From the NCBI GenBank assembly GCA_037893225.1, contig JAZGUH010000421.1, positions 310,001-374,000 on the forward strand: DNA of 64,000 nt. The letters are read 5' to 3'. Origin of the DNA: Hippasteria phrygiana. Lineage: Eukaryota; Echinodermata; Asteroidea; Valvatida; Goniasteridae. The notes under the pieces are model-generated. The model ran no database searches. It was given only the letters and a program-made list of their open reading frames with translations, and had not been told where the DNA came from. Positions 20,913 to 32,139 of the stretch are shown here, piece by piece. Both the position numbers and the translations under genes were made by a program. The stretch's first letter is position 1. Each line of letters begins with the position of its first letter.

Positions 20913-21434
20913 AAGCCGGTCACAAGTAACTGGATGAACAATGACAAAGGAATGCCTTTGTCAAAGCTCATTTGAATAGCTTGTGATTGGGATTAGGACT
21001 GGAGCGCTTGTGATGGACTTGCAGGGACTTGTGATGGACTCGACTACATCCCTGTTCAGAAATACTATAATATTACCAATTTCTTTTTCAATAATCTAAC
21101 ATTTTTAGTAAAAAGGCAGCTAATATTATATGTACATTTGTAGGTCAACTGATGGCAATCAAAAAGATGAATATGATTTGCATCTAATAATAAACACACT
21201 TCAAACAGTGTTAATTAGAGTTTGAAGCAGATAGAAAATAATTATAGCTTGGGGGAGGGGGGAGCGTGCCAAATACAAAGAGAACATAAGCAATTTATAA
21301 ACAACATCAGTAAATTGTTTTAAATTATTTGAAATCTTACTGAAAAGCCAAACAGGTCATAATAAAAGACTCGACCATTATCAATTTTCTGATGTAATAT
21401 TACTGAGACTATAATGTCTGATTTTGCTTTGTTT
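20913..21434. other. AT-rich stretch downstream of the zinc-finger gene
   Basis: Contains the likely 3' untranslated region of the zinc-finger gene. No canonical AATAAA is seen close to the stop on the minus strand, and no exon is recognised. Confidence 0.5.
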
Positions 21435-22712
21435 TTATGAGGCTTGAATATCTCTGAGAGATTGTTCGGTATTGTTGTTTTGGAATTTCACAATAATTAT
21501 TGGTTTCCTTGTCCCAGAAGCCAATGTCTCGATGGGAGAATTAATCCCTTCATTTTCCACCTGCTCTCTGTAGTTTTGAAGCTCTGAGGTTTCTGAAGCA
21601 GTTTGATTGTCATCATGGTTTGTTGGTTGCTGGTATTCGGTGCTTTGCTGTTCCATACGACTGGTTGTTTCATAAAGGATTCCTTCGTTGCTACTGGAGA
21701 CAGTTTCTAATGGTGTCTGTATATTCTGTTGGTTGGTGTTATGGGGTACATGCAGGAACTTGACCACCAGAATAGGTTTATTGCTGACCTCTGACATCTT
21801 CAAACACCTGTGGTTCTCGTAGTCTTCCTTGTCTTGGAATTCACAACTGCAAGACTTGCATCTGTATGAATCTACTTCAAAGTGGGTAGCTAGGTGTTTA
21901 CCAAGAGCAGTGCTACTTTGGGACCTCTTACCACACCTGTGACAGACGTAAGAGCGTGCGGGTTTTGAGTAGCAATGAATCTGGTGAACATGATGCTGCT
22001 TGCATCCGGCATGCTGGTGGTCTTCTATGCCGTCTTCAAAATTCTTTTTGCATTTGTAGCAATCCCATTTCTCTGCACCATCTTCTGATATCTCCTGATC
22101 TTCTTGACTTGCTAATTCTTCCAGAGTCATGGGACATACTGGGATTACACGGTGTTGCTTCCTCTCGTGGCGTCCAAGTTCAGTGATTCGGCTAAAGCTT
22201 TGCTTACAGGTGCTGCACATATATGGACACTTTTTCTTCCTGTGTGTGTACATGTGAAGCCTTCCTGCCTGCCTAGATATTATCCAGTAAGTACATAACT
22301 TACACTTGACGGCACAATGGTCATTTGGTTCATCCTTGGAGATGGCGTTGTTCGTCAACCGCTCGTGCTTCCTTAACTCATGCGAAGTTTTAAACTGCCT
22401 GTTGCATTTCTCACAGCTGAATGCTTTCTTGTCTGTGTGGATTTTTTGGTGGGCACTTAGGCTTTCAATACAACGGAAATGTTTATCACAGGTGTTGCAT
22501 ATAAATGGGCTTTCTCCAGTATGAAGCCTCAGATGATTTTCATAGCGAGGCTTACGCTTAAATTCCTTCAAGCAAGTCTTACAAACATAGATTTCGTCTT
22601 CAGCCTTCTTGACGCTGCTTTTACATTTCTTTGTACATGGGGCCTCTCTTTTTGGCAAAGGGGTTTTTGGAAGAAGCGGCCTCAAATTGGAATTTCTTCT
22701 ATTCAGGAACAT
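21435..22712 (-). CDS. C2H2 zinc-finger protein, 425 aa, probably single exon
   Basis: The protein has about eight C2H2-type fingers: C44/C47/H60/H64, C72/C75/H88/H92, C100/C103/H116 with T120 where the last histidine should be, C137/C140/H153/H157, C166/C169/H182/H187, a degenerate one at C218/C221, C257/C260/H273/H277, and C285/C288/H301/C303. Only the first linker (HTGESPF) is near the classical TGEKPY form. The C-terminal 120 residues have no fingers but carry two similar motifs, KPILVVKF and KPIIIVKF. An in-frame TAA 18 nt before the ATG supports this start unless an unseen exon is spliced in. It is presumably a nuclear DNA-binding regulator (inference); orthology is unknown. Confidence 0.85.
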   Translation of the reverse strand: MFLNRRNSNLRPLLPKTPLPKREAPCTKKCKSSVKKAEDEIYVCKTCLKEFKRKPRYENHLRLHTGESPFICNTCDKHFRCIESLSAHQKIHTDKKAFSCEKCNRQFKTSHELRKHERLTNNAISKDEPNDHCAVKCKLCTYWIISRQAGRLHMYTHRKKKCPYMCSTCKQSFSRITELGRHERKQHRVIPVCPMTLEELASQEDQEISEDGAEKWDCYKCKKNFEDGIEDHQHAGCKQHHVHQIHCYSKPARSYVCHRCGKRSQSSTALGKHLATHFEVDSYRCKSCSCEFQDKEDYENHRCLKMSEVSNKPILVVKFLHVPHNTNQQNIQTPLETVSSSNEGILYETTSRMEQQSTEYQQPTNHDDNQTASETSELQNYREQVENEGINSPIETLASGTRKPIIIVKFQNNNTEQSLRDIQAS

Positions 22713-22915
22713 ACTTCTTTTCAGTCGTAGTTATTCAAGTGAAAATGAACAAAACTCAAAGCAAAAACTCAATCCAACCAAAGCTAAAATAACAAGAAAT
22801 TTTGCAAAGTTCAATGAAAGCTACAAATCTGCCTTTCAGTATCAAGTCAGTTCATTATCTTGCAAAGTAAACAGCCACTTACAAAACATGCGATCATGCA
22901 ATTAAAGCAAAAGTT

Positions 22916-22921
22916 TTTATT
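22916..22921 (-). terminator. AATAAA poly(A) signal, probably of the MIC13-like gene
   Basis: AATAAA on the minus strand about 450 bp after the MIC13-like stop codon, followed by a T-rich stretch (ACTTTTGCTTTAATTGC). It lies about 200 bp before the zinc-finger ATG, so the two genes would be tightly packed head to tail. Confidence 0.5.
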
Positions 22922-23368
22922 GAGAAGACAAGCACAACAGTTCGATCTGGACCTCAAGGATAGCAAAGATTTCCTCCACGACTATCCACTCTGAAATCAA
23001 TCTGAAAAAGAAAGAAAATATATAACTGCAGTGACCACAAGACGGATTACCAAGAATTTTCACATCGATGTAAATGTAGAGAATTAAGTGTCTGCTCAAA
23101 ACATAGATTTTGATTCCATCATTGAAACTAGATTTTAATCCGGTTTATTTTTTTCTTTCTAAATATTTTGGTTATATAAAACTTGCAGTAATGCTGGGAA
23201 TTTAACAATCTTTGTGTGTTAGAGTAAAACTAGCCTCCCAAGTTGATCCCTGGAATCTTGTATTCCCACACCCGTCAAACAAAAAATAGAACAGTCTAGG
23301 AATCAACTCTTGAGGCTGCTGTTGCTGCAGCACTCCATGATTGCTTTGGTGTCACACTTTACCTTCGT

Positions 23369-23478
23369 TCACTTTTCGCTTTCAGTCACTGTGTCTGCCA
23401 GCCAGCTAGCAGTCAAACTGGTCAGGTCTCCAACTTTCTCTGGTGCTGTTGCTAAATACTTAAATGTACTCTTCACCC
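23369..23478 (-). CDS. MIC13: MIC13-like exon 4 (C-terminus)
   Basis: Acceptor TTTTGTTTATAG. It encodes VKSTFKYLATAPEKVGDL and ends ESEK, then TGA. The APEK segment aligns with APSK of human MIC13. Confidence 0.78.
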
Positions 23479-26400
23479 CTATAAACAAAACAATTCAATA
23501 ACAAACTTGTTAACTCTTTTTAAAATATTTGTTTAAGTTGTCTTGAATATTTGATGTACTGCAAATGTTTACAGCAATATGAATAATTCAGAGTGGCAAC
23601 AGTTGCATGACTCGGGTTTTGTTTTTGTGAACATTCAAGTGAGACACCAACGAAGAAATCTATAATCAAAGATTTTGAAATACTGACAAGTAAATATCAA
23701 GAGATTGGTTTCATTCAGTTCAAGTATTTCCTAAAATATGCTGGCAATTTAGGGAAACTTTTTGGGAATCTCAATAATTTCAGTTGAAGTTGATTTGTAG
23801 GGCTGTTCATTTTCAAATAATTTAGTATTCGATCATTCGAAACTGGGTTTGACCGAATATTCGATACTCGCCAATCAAGTTTTTCAGTGCATGCCGCACC
23901 GGTAAAAAAAATACATTGCACGTTAAAGGACGCCGGTGTTTTGCGTATGGCGATTGATATTATGGACCGTTCAAACGGCATTTTTTTGCATGCCCCTGTT
24001 GTATCAAGGGTTTTACGGACGGGAACAATAAACCTCCGTCCACAAAAAGTTACGATTGACAAAAATGCGGCATTTAACACTGCTAAGCGCCGTAACTTTT
24101 CTATTAAAATAGCATCCGAGTCGTATCTGTACATATCTTTTCGAATATTTGAACTGGCAAAATGGTATTCGAATATTCGCTTGACGATCGAATATCGAAT
24201 ATTCGGTATATTCGGGACAGCCCTATTGATTTGTTTGGAGTAAATTCTTTGGAAAAGAAGCCACTGTTTACCCCCACAGCACTGCTGTAGATATAATCAA
24301 ATACAAAATCCAACATGTTATTAACTTATTAAGTCAACAGAAGGGGAAGACAGAATTTGATTTTTGTTCAACCAACCTGAATTCCAGCCTTCTCGCAATT
24401 CTTGTGCAATCCCGTAAGCAGAAGGCATCTCGAAAAAGAGAAATATTACAAGAACTGTGATTACATTTTTGCAGCAAAAATGACACAGAAAATGAAACAG
24501 AATAATTTGTGGAATATGACAGTCAAACTGTATGAAGCTGACCGACCTATTTCACACCATCGAGGTAAAAGACTGAGCAACTGCAAGACATTGCATTGTT
24601 GACAACACAATCAATGATATCGACTATAGACACTCCTTCTACCATTGAGTATCTGAAAAGATCCATTGTTTGGCTTATCCACTTCTGTGTAGTGATGCAA
24701 GTAAAACTACACAATGATCATGACAAACTGTCAAATATCTATCTCCCACCATACCAGTTTCAGTATCTAAACGTAAGCCAAATCTTTTTATCCCTACAAT
24801 CCAGTAAGATCAAATATCAGGCACCAAATCTGCAAACATACTTTACCAAAAGGAGAAGTACATATAATAGCATTTCCTTGAGATGCAATCATGTTGCCGT
24901 GGTTACCTGTTGAAGATAATCCTTCTGAATGCTGTACGTGCCTGTCAGGTTGCGCAGACTGCTGGCGCCCTCTGGTGTTCCGCTCCAGATTCCTTGATCG
25001 ACAGTCAGGTATATCGCACCAGCCCCAATGGCCAACTTGCCCAGACCCCTAGAGAGGACAATAAACAGAATTAGATCACATCTTGGTTCCGAATCCCAAT
25101 CTCCAGAGGAAAGATATTACTTTAAAACCCTAACCCTGCTGAATCCATCAATATCAATACGAATTTCCACACACCCTGGGGGGTTAGGGTTAATAAGTAA
25201 ATCTTGGAAAATAACTATCCATCTATGTTCCAAATTGTATAAACACTTGGCACAACCTTTAAATTTAAGAATTTTGTTGGGGAATTTTTGTGAAATATAT
25301 AGGTGACGAAAGTTTGTGTTTTCGGTGTTAGATGTTCTTGGCACAGTGTATGGTCACTCAAAGTGTTCACATACATGTTGATTTCTGCCTCATTTTTTAC
25401 AGATTCTGCTGACATAAATCTTGAAATAACAGGTTGTACCACATGTTTAGAGTTTATAGACAGTTGTTATCGAGGAGGGTTGGTTATTTTCTAAGAATTT
25501 GCTGTTCTTGATCCATTTTTGTGGGATATTAAAGTAAAATCTTTCCGACAATAACTTCAGTTCGGTTTGTGAGGGGAGAAAATAATGATTAGCATGATTA
25601 GGCCAAACCATAATTTGTAAATTTTAAAACAATAATAAGCGTTGAATTTGGAATTATCGAAATTTGTTAAATAAAGTGTGCCATGTCGACTGTCGGCCAA
25701 ATTTTGTGCCCATTTTTCGGACACATTTCTCTTAATTTTTGGAGTAGGCCTACATTTGTAAATTTCAAGATGCTGGGCCCATGTTGGAGCTCCATGAGAC
25801 CATGGGCCTATAAATTGCTAAATATCCTCACACGGTTCACGACGTAATTCTTTTTTAGGCAACAGTAGTAGGTACCAATATTCAACCTCCATGGTTTGAA
25901 GTTCATCAACAAAGACGTTTATCAAAACAATCCAGAGGAAATCGGGGAAAATTTCAAAGTGCGCCACATTACGAATAAGACTCCACTGGTGTAAATGAGT
26001 GCATGTATCAAGTCGACGTCACGTTTATCATGGGGTCATGATCATTTCGTGGGACCCCATCCATAGTCTCATGGAGAAATTTCTCCATGTATAGAGAAGA
26101 TAGAGCAATGTTAGCAGTGTTCGATTTAGACGGGTGCACGCATGCACTGGTGCATGTACTTTTTCCTCTGTGCACGTAAACCTCTGGTACAAGTTACAAC
26201 ATGCACGCTGTGCATGTACTTTTTTAAGCCTGTACCGTACCTGCTGGTATATTTCCCCATGTTGAACAACGTATCACAACATATCACAACGCGCACCCGA
26301 TTTATTGCACGCAACGATCGACATGATGTGTGCGTGCCTGCATTTACCATCGTTGTAGTCTCGGTCAAGTGCAAACAACCGCAACCGATTTGCTATCGTA

Positions 26401-27776
26401 TTATTCCCAATGTACAATGTACGTACACGCAGCTAACATTGACTTGAGAAAAGACTTGTTAACCCTGCCCCCGCGACCTGGGGTTAGAGATAAGCCAACC
26501 CCAAAAGCACATCTGCGCGTGCGCGTTGCTTTGTTGCTAGTCTTTTTGGACAAGTGCAAGCAACCGCACTGAATGCCACCGTCTTATTCCCAGTGTACAA
26601 TGCATGTACACGCATCTAACACGAAGCGAAAGTCGTCTTGAGAAACGACAAACGCGTGCGGCACATGCATTGTACACAAAACATGCAAGACAATGTTTTT
26701 GACAGCTCACGTGTGATTTAGGCATCCATGGTATAAATTATCAGCTGTTACTAATCAACAGTGTCAAAATAGAAACAAACTCTCGTCTTTCTAGTGCCGC
26801 AAGGAAGCCAACTGAAGGTAAATGTCGTAGTACTCCAACTACTCAACAAGTGAAGCCTTGTCATTAACCCGACCCCCGATCCTTCCTGCCCCGATTGCCG
26901 GCGCGGCCCCGGCCCCCGGACCCCGGCCCGATTCGCGATCTCTCGGTGGCCGGCCCTGATATTTAATTTTAGCGGAACCGAGCTCAGTCCCGGCGGGTCC
27001 GATCCCGGTGGGCCCGATCTCATGATGCTGTACACGTGGTGATTTCCATCAGGTATTTTTAAGAAGAAAAATTATTCCTCCGTTCTTCCAGGAAGGAAAA
27101 AGTGACGTCATCATGATAATATCGCGATATTTTTGGGCCGATATTTCGGTATCAAAATATCGAACAGCCTTCTGACACCGTGGAACATGATACTACAGTA
27201 GTAACGTAACTTCGGCTTCGCCTTCGTCTTCTCGCGATCGTGTCAGAGATTGCTAATTACCACTGATGAAATAAACAAACAGCGAATACCAATTGGCAAT
27301 TGTACAAAAACACATTTTATTTACAAAGCAAAACAATAATAGGCCTACCCTTAACAGCACTATACATGTAATAGCTACATTTGAAAATTTGTAGGAATAC
27401 ACATATTTTAAAACAATAAATATGTCTACCTATTGTTCTTTTGGGTTATGACTTGTTTGCACACTTGTGCATGTACAATTTCTTTTGTGCATGTAACTTT
27501 TTCGGTCTACATAGTACATGCACCAGTGCATGCGATTTGTTTTTTCTAAATCGACCCCTGATTTAGATTTCATTACATCATTACTACATGACAAGCCGTG
27601 TTGGTCCATAAGTTTCACAGATTTTATTCACAGATAAAAAGGTTCAGTATCTAGTATATCTTTAAAATGAAAGACAATTTGTTTCATACAGCATGGAGGT
27701 TTCCTACCTCCATGCATACAGTTATAACCAATTTTACAAAGCGAAGTAAATCTGACCTGATAACCGCAACGGCCAT
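23369..27776 (-). CDS. MIC13: MIC13/QIL1-like MICOS complex subunit, 107 aa, 4 exons
   Basis: Exons: 27776-27757 (MAVAVI plus AG), 25048-24907, 24428-24377 and 23478-23369 with a TGA stop. All junctions are GT-AG, phases are consistent, and the total is 324 nt. The N-terminal GLGKLAIGAGAIYLTVDQG parallels the single membrane segment of human MIC13 (GGAVYLVYDQ). The pair W-N-S-G in exon 3 followed by APEKVGDL in exon 4 parallels WNAG...APSKAREY. Human MIC13 is 118 aa. Family role: bridges MICOS subcomplexes at crista junctions of the mitochondrial inner membrane. The gene is invisible to ORF scanning because every exon is short. A hAT-type element sits in the last intron. Confidence 0.82.
23798..24225. 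mobile_element. hAT-type MITE, 428 bp, 8-bp target duplication
   Basis: Termini TAGGGCTGTTC and GGGACAGCCCTA are flanked by TTGATTTG at 23790-23797 and 24226-24233. The interior near both ends has repeated TTCGAATATTCG-type motifs. An 8-bp duplication and a TAGGG start fit hAT. It lies in the last intron of the MIC13-like gene; open frames inside are not related to a known transposase. Confidence 0.88.
24377..24428 (-). CDS. MIC13: MIC13-like exon 3 (52 nt)
   Basis: Acceptor CTCTTTTTCGAG, donor TTCAG|GTTGGT. It encodes MPSAYGIAQELREGWNS; the W-N-S-G created across the next junction matches the WNAG of human MIC13. The pyrimidine tract is good although CGAG is a less common acceptor. Confidence 0.72.
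24907..25048 (-). CDS. MIC13: MIC13-like exon 2 (membrane segment)
   Basis: The exon is 142 nt, phase 2 to phase 0, donor CAACAG|GTAACC. It encodes the hydrophobic segment LAIGAGAIYLTV followed by DQGIW, the hallmark of the family. Confidence 0.83.
25125..25195. mobile_element. short element bounded by TTTAAAACCCTAACCCTGC and GGGTTAGGGTTAA
   Basis: A 70-bp segment with CCCTAACCC at one end and GGGTTAGGG followed by TTAA at the other, similar to the ends of the element at 61882-62037. It joins the diverged repeat 25190-25545. Boundaries are approximate. Confidence 0.45.
25190..25545. repeat. dispersed repeat, reverse copy of 14896-15240
   Basis: A diverged reverse complement of the segment in the SECISBP2-like first intron. 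It lies in intron 1 of the MIC13-like gene. No element type is assigned. Confidence 0.6.
26117..27574. mobile_element. possible hAT-like element with CAG-GTCGATTTAGA termini
   Basis: CAGTGTTCGATTTAGA and GCATGCACTGGTGCATGTAC at the left are mirrored by GTACATGCACCAGTGCATGC and TCTAAATCGACCCCTG at the right. The interior is rich in GTGCATGTAC and CpG. No convincing target duplication is found. It is contained in intron 1 of the MIC13-like gene. Confidence 0.45.
27757..27776 (-). CDS. MIC13: MIC13-like exon 1 (20-nt coding)
   Basis: ATG in a good context (AAAAATGGCC) encodes MAVAVI and two bases of an arginine codon before ATCAG|GTCAGA. Phase 2 matches the exon 2 acceptor CTCTCTAG at 25048. 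Confidence 0.68.
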
Positions 27777-27875
27777 TTTTCACGTTCCAGCTGAAAGGAC
27801 GCCCTCACCGGTAAAGAGCGTCATCTCACGTGCGGAGTCGCACCGGTGGGCGGGCCATAATGGGGAGAGGGGGGG
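27777..27875 (-). promoter_or_regulatory. probable promoter/5' UTR of the MIC13-like gene
   Basis: A short GC-rich stretch upstream of the start codon contains a CACGTG E-box-type hexamer (TCTCACGTGCGG) and a GGGCGGG GC box. No TATA box is obvious. Confidence 0.4.
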
Positions 27876-30711
27876 GGGGACAATTACCGCCCAGTAATGA
27901 GTGATCACAGGTCGTTGACAACCACTGGCCCTTCCGACGGGTGAAAGATCTCCCTATCTAAAGAACTTGATGATGGTGTAATATCATCGGCTTCACGCCA
28001 TAAAGGGTTACAGCAATGACTTTGTCCATTTTTGTGCCTCCCTCAGTCACCAACAAAATTATTTACAGGTACATCAGTTCAAATAATTATGCCACAGCTC
28101 CACATCTTTTCACACCATTGTCCCCACAAAGCTCTCTTAGCTCTCTAAGAAATGTATGTTTCATTTTATTTTTTATTTATGTGTGTTCCTATTTGAATGA
28201 AACACTAATATACTGCTACAACTTCTTGCCATAAATGTGTATGCAATTTTAAGTTTATATGAATAGTTTATTAATTGTTTAAAATTTGATGTATTTATCT
28301 GATATGTAACTGTTTTTGGTGTTTTCATAATTTGTATAGTGAGCTGTCTAACCATAATGTTAATGTGATTGCCTTTTCAGGATAGATAAAGTATTTTGAA
28401 TTGAATTAAATTGCCAACTAGAATACACTGAAATTACATGTATATCTGATTCATTAAAACATCTGCGATCGAACACTCCTAACTTATTGGATTGTATTAA
28501 ATTTGAGAGGGAAAATACGCAAAGCGTCATGCCGTAGCACCACCCCACCCCTGCGACATTGGCATTTATTTTTTTAGTTTAATAATTTTTTTCGGGGGCT
28601 CTTTTCGAGTTTCACCCAAATTTTTCTATTTTGCTATTTTTCAAGTAAAACAAGTTATTCAAGTTTTAATGAGGCACCGAATGAAAAAATCAATCCATGT
28701 TTAGTAATCGAATAAATAGGCCCAACTACTTCACAAATGCCGAATCATTTGCCGCCTGACAGTAATTGGGTCGCATCTTTGTGTGTATTATGCTCGAAAC
28801 TTATTCTTGGTGGGTTGCAGAGCCCTTTAATAAATAAAAAGGTGTGGTTTTCGTCAACATGAATGTTGGAAGAAAAGCACGGACAGAATTTCTTTGAAGC
28901 GCAGCCGCTTCATACCTGGTGCTGACTTCCCTCACCTCGCTTTTAAATACATTTTCCAGTAAAATTTCCATCCCCTACTCCGCCCAGTCCAGCCGCGCCC
29001 AAGGCCACACAAGTGTGTAAACACATTTAATCGGGTCCTCTATTGTCCTCCTATTATTCATGATTTTTGTACACGATTTTCAAACCGGGACCTTTTCTCA
29101 ACCGGAGTCCGGATCCCTATTGAATGAAAACCCAACCCAACAAACAAACCCAACCCAGGCCCCAATGTCTTCCTTGGCGAGGAATTGGGGAATCTGGCCT
29201 TTAGTGGCCTGCAAGTACAAAGTACCGGAAAAAAACTTTCCGTAGGATTCTATTTAAAATCCCGTTGAACAAATCGATTCTGTGTTCAGGACGAGATTGT
29301 TTCGTGGACGCAGTTTAATAATTACAATCAGACGTTTTCTTTATACTTAAAAGGCATTTATTTACACTTTGCAATTTTTACGAATTTCAGACTGAATAAC
29401 CTATTTAAATGATAGAAAATTAATAAATTAATCTACATACATTACAAAACATAAAAAATAAACGAATACAAAACCATAAAGGAAAAAATATAAAAGAGGG
29501 AAAAGTTTTTTTTTAAGACAGCGAAAATGGGGTGCAATCGTGTCAAATGGCATCATGGTGGAGGATTTGGAAGAGTTTTTTAATATCCCAACAGAATGAT
29601 TCACAAAGTTTGTGATTTCACTCTGGGTAAGTCAAGAAAATCCTTGCCTTCTGTTTAAAATCCCTCTCCATGAATGCTTTCCTACACATCTAATGTTTAC
29701 CTCTTTGCATATTTGGAAAATGATATAACAAAATTCATAAAAATATACTTGATTGCTTTGTCTCTTGATAAACTTAACAAAATGCACAAAAGAATACTGA
29801 AGCTGTCATTATGATTCGTAAAAAAGCTATATCATAATAGTTTATGTTATGTAGCAAAACAGTTTATTACGCAACTTTAAAATAACAATTAACACAGTAT
29901 AAACTTTCCCCGTTTTCTGCAAATAAAGCAGTTTCTATTTTACAGACAATTTCTATTTACACTTTCACAGCTGATTAGATGAAGCAATCAGAGAAACAAA
30001 TGATATCGACAGGAAATAGCAAATCATATTTCTTTACAATCACATGGATCTAGAAGTGAAAATTAATTCAAATACATCATTATTCAACACAAACAGATCA
30101 CGGACCTAACCTTTCAAGATTTATTACACTATTTACAGAGTAATTCCAATAAAAAGTAGCCCAGTAGCTGATTCACTAAGAAATGAACATTTTGTTACTA
30201 CCCATCGATATATACATACTTTGTTCAACCTAAACTAAGCCAATCTTGACAAAGATAAAATTACTTTGGTGGCTATACGACTTTTAGGAGACCAAGGTAG
30301 CCATGGTTAAAACTGAAAAGACTTGAAGCGATACAAACGTTCTTTTGATTACATTAAACTACCCCTTCTGCTATCTTGACCCACCCCCCATACTTCCCAT
30401 ATTTATTAACTCCGCCTTTATCAACCCCATAAAAACTGCAGCAATGCTTTATACATGTACACGTTAGTTTTCTTAAAATTGAAAAGTTGCGTGTGCAACC
30501 CTGAAATAGATGAAGATTAATTTTTTAACATGAAAATATGCTGCAATATTAGCATGCAACTAATCCACTTTATGAACATTAAACAAAATAAAGGGATTTA
30601 TACCTAACTCAACTGGCATTGTCACTAATCACAATGCATGAGGTTTATCTCCAATACCGCAACAAAGCAACATCATAGTTGTAGGCTGAAGCTGAGAAAT
30701 TAAAATTTCAC

Positions 30712-30775
30712 TAACCAGGACTTGAACCCCAGACCGCTGTAATAGCCATCCTTGTGCCCTGGCAAATGAGTGTGT
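30712..30775 (-). repeat. tRNA-derived SINE remnant
   Basis: On the minus strand GGGGTTCAAGTCCTGG is a B-box-like segment, preceded by GCCAGGGCACAAGGATGGC. No intact tRNA fold is present. Confidence 0.4.
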
Positions 30776-32139
30776 AATTGTACATATTTTAGTATGGAAT
30801 ACAATAATAAGTAAATTCAACTTCCTACAGAGTTGCATAACTTTGTGTTGCAATTCAAATATGCTTGACTGAATATTATTCAATTAATGAAGTTAATATT
30901 TGTTTACATAAAAAACGGTTAAGGGGTTGGAAAAAAACAATGCTCAAAGAATGAACACTTGAAAATTTCTTGGATAAAATGCTAGATTACATACATCCAC
31001 AACATGAAACAAATATACACTATGTCTATATTACACTTACAAATAATAAAATCTTGCACAGAGAAAGATTTAAGTTTTGGACCCATTGACAAAAATATAG
31101 AACTTTTCATATTGATAAAAGAAATGACAGCTGATTCTTAGCAATGGTTTCTGAAGACCAAATTTCTGGTGACCAAATCTGTTGAATTGGAAATGAAAAC
31201 AATTTTCAAGTCGATCCACACTATATAGATAATGCATCATGTGACTTTCCATTGACCACTATTGAAAGACACTTCCAACTGAGTATTATGTTATATCAAT
31301 TTTACCATACTCATTTCAGAATAAAACAGATGTGCAATTCATGGTCAAACAGATAACACTGTCTTAGAGATATTTTATTATTTTTAGGTTTTCATATCAA
31401 AAATTGAAGTTATCTTTCACAAAATATATTAGGTATATTCAAGGAATATTCTTAACAGAGTGGATAATACAATTTTCGGTGGTGGGTATAGCTTCCCATA
31501 TTTACTTCATACAGATTTATTTCTTACACCTACACACTAAATACAAACTTTAAAGGGACAATGTAATATGCAAAAACCCTATTCCTTCACATTCAACCCA
31601 ACACACTAACACCAGTCAGCTTAATTAATTGAGCAATTGGTCAAAATGTGGCTATTTTAGGCAAGGATGATAAAAAGCTGGCCAAGTGCCAACAATAACA
31701 GTGGGCTTAAATTGGTCAGGAACAGGGCAAACAAACACTGCCCCTTTAAACGAGGATCTATTTCTTTTTAGCCTACAATTTGTATGGCTTTTGAATGCTT
31801 CAATATCGGCCATTTACACACTACTTTCAATATTTCACAAATTTGACTTGTATTGGCAAAATGCCATGAGATTATTCTAGGCTGTGGCTGTACGACTTGC
31901 ACTTTGACTACATTCTGTTCCCTCTCAAACATTGCATTCATACTTTACACACATATAAACATCCTCTCCCCGTTTTGGACTTGGCTTGGGACCAGACTTG
32001 CGATGTGACTTGTGATGACTTTTTTGCAACTCTGCTCACAAAAGTCTGAAGAAAACCCAAAATTCATGAATCACATTGCAAAGGTATTTAATGCCCTTTT
32101 AAATCTTAAATGTTCAAATCTCTTTACCTCTCTTTCTCA

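Noticed and set aside
23715..24243. 139- and 118-codon frames on opposite strands
   Set aside because: Both fall largely inside the hAT-type element and are not transposase-like; the real minus-strand coding sequence nearby is the spliced MIC13-like gene.
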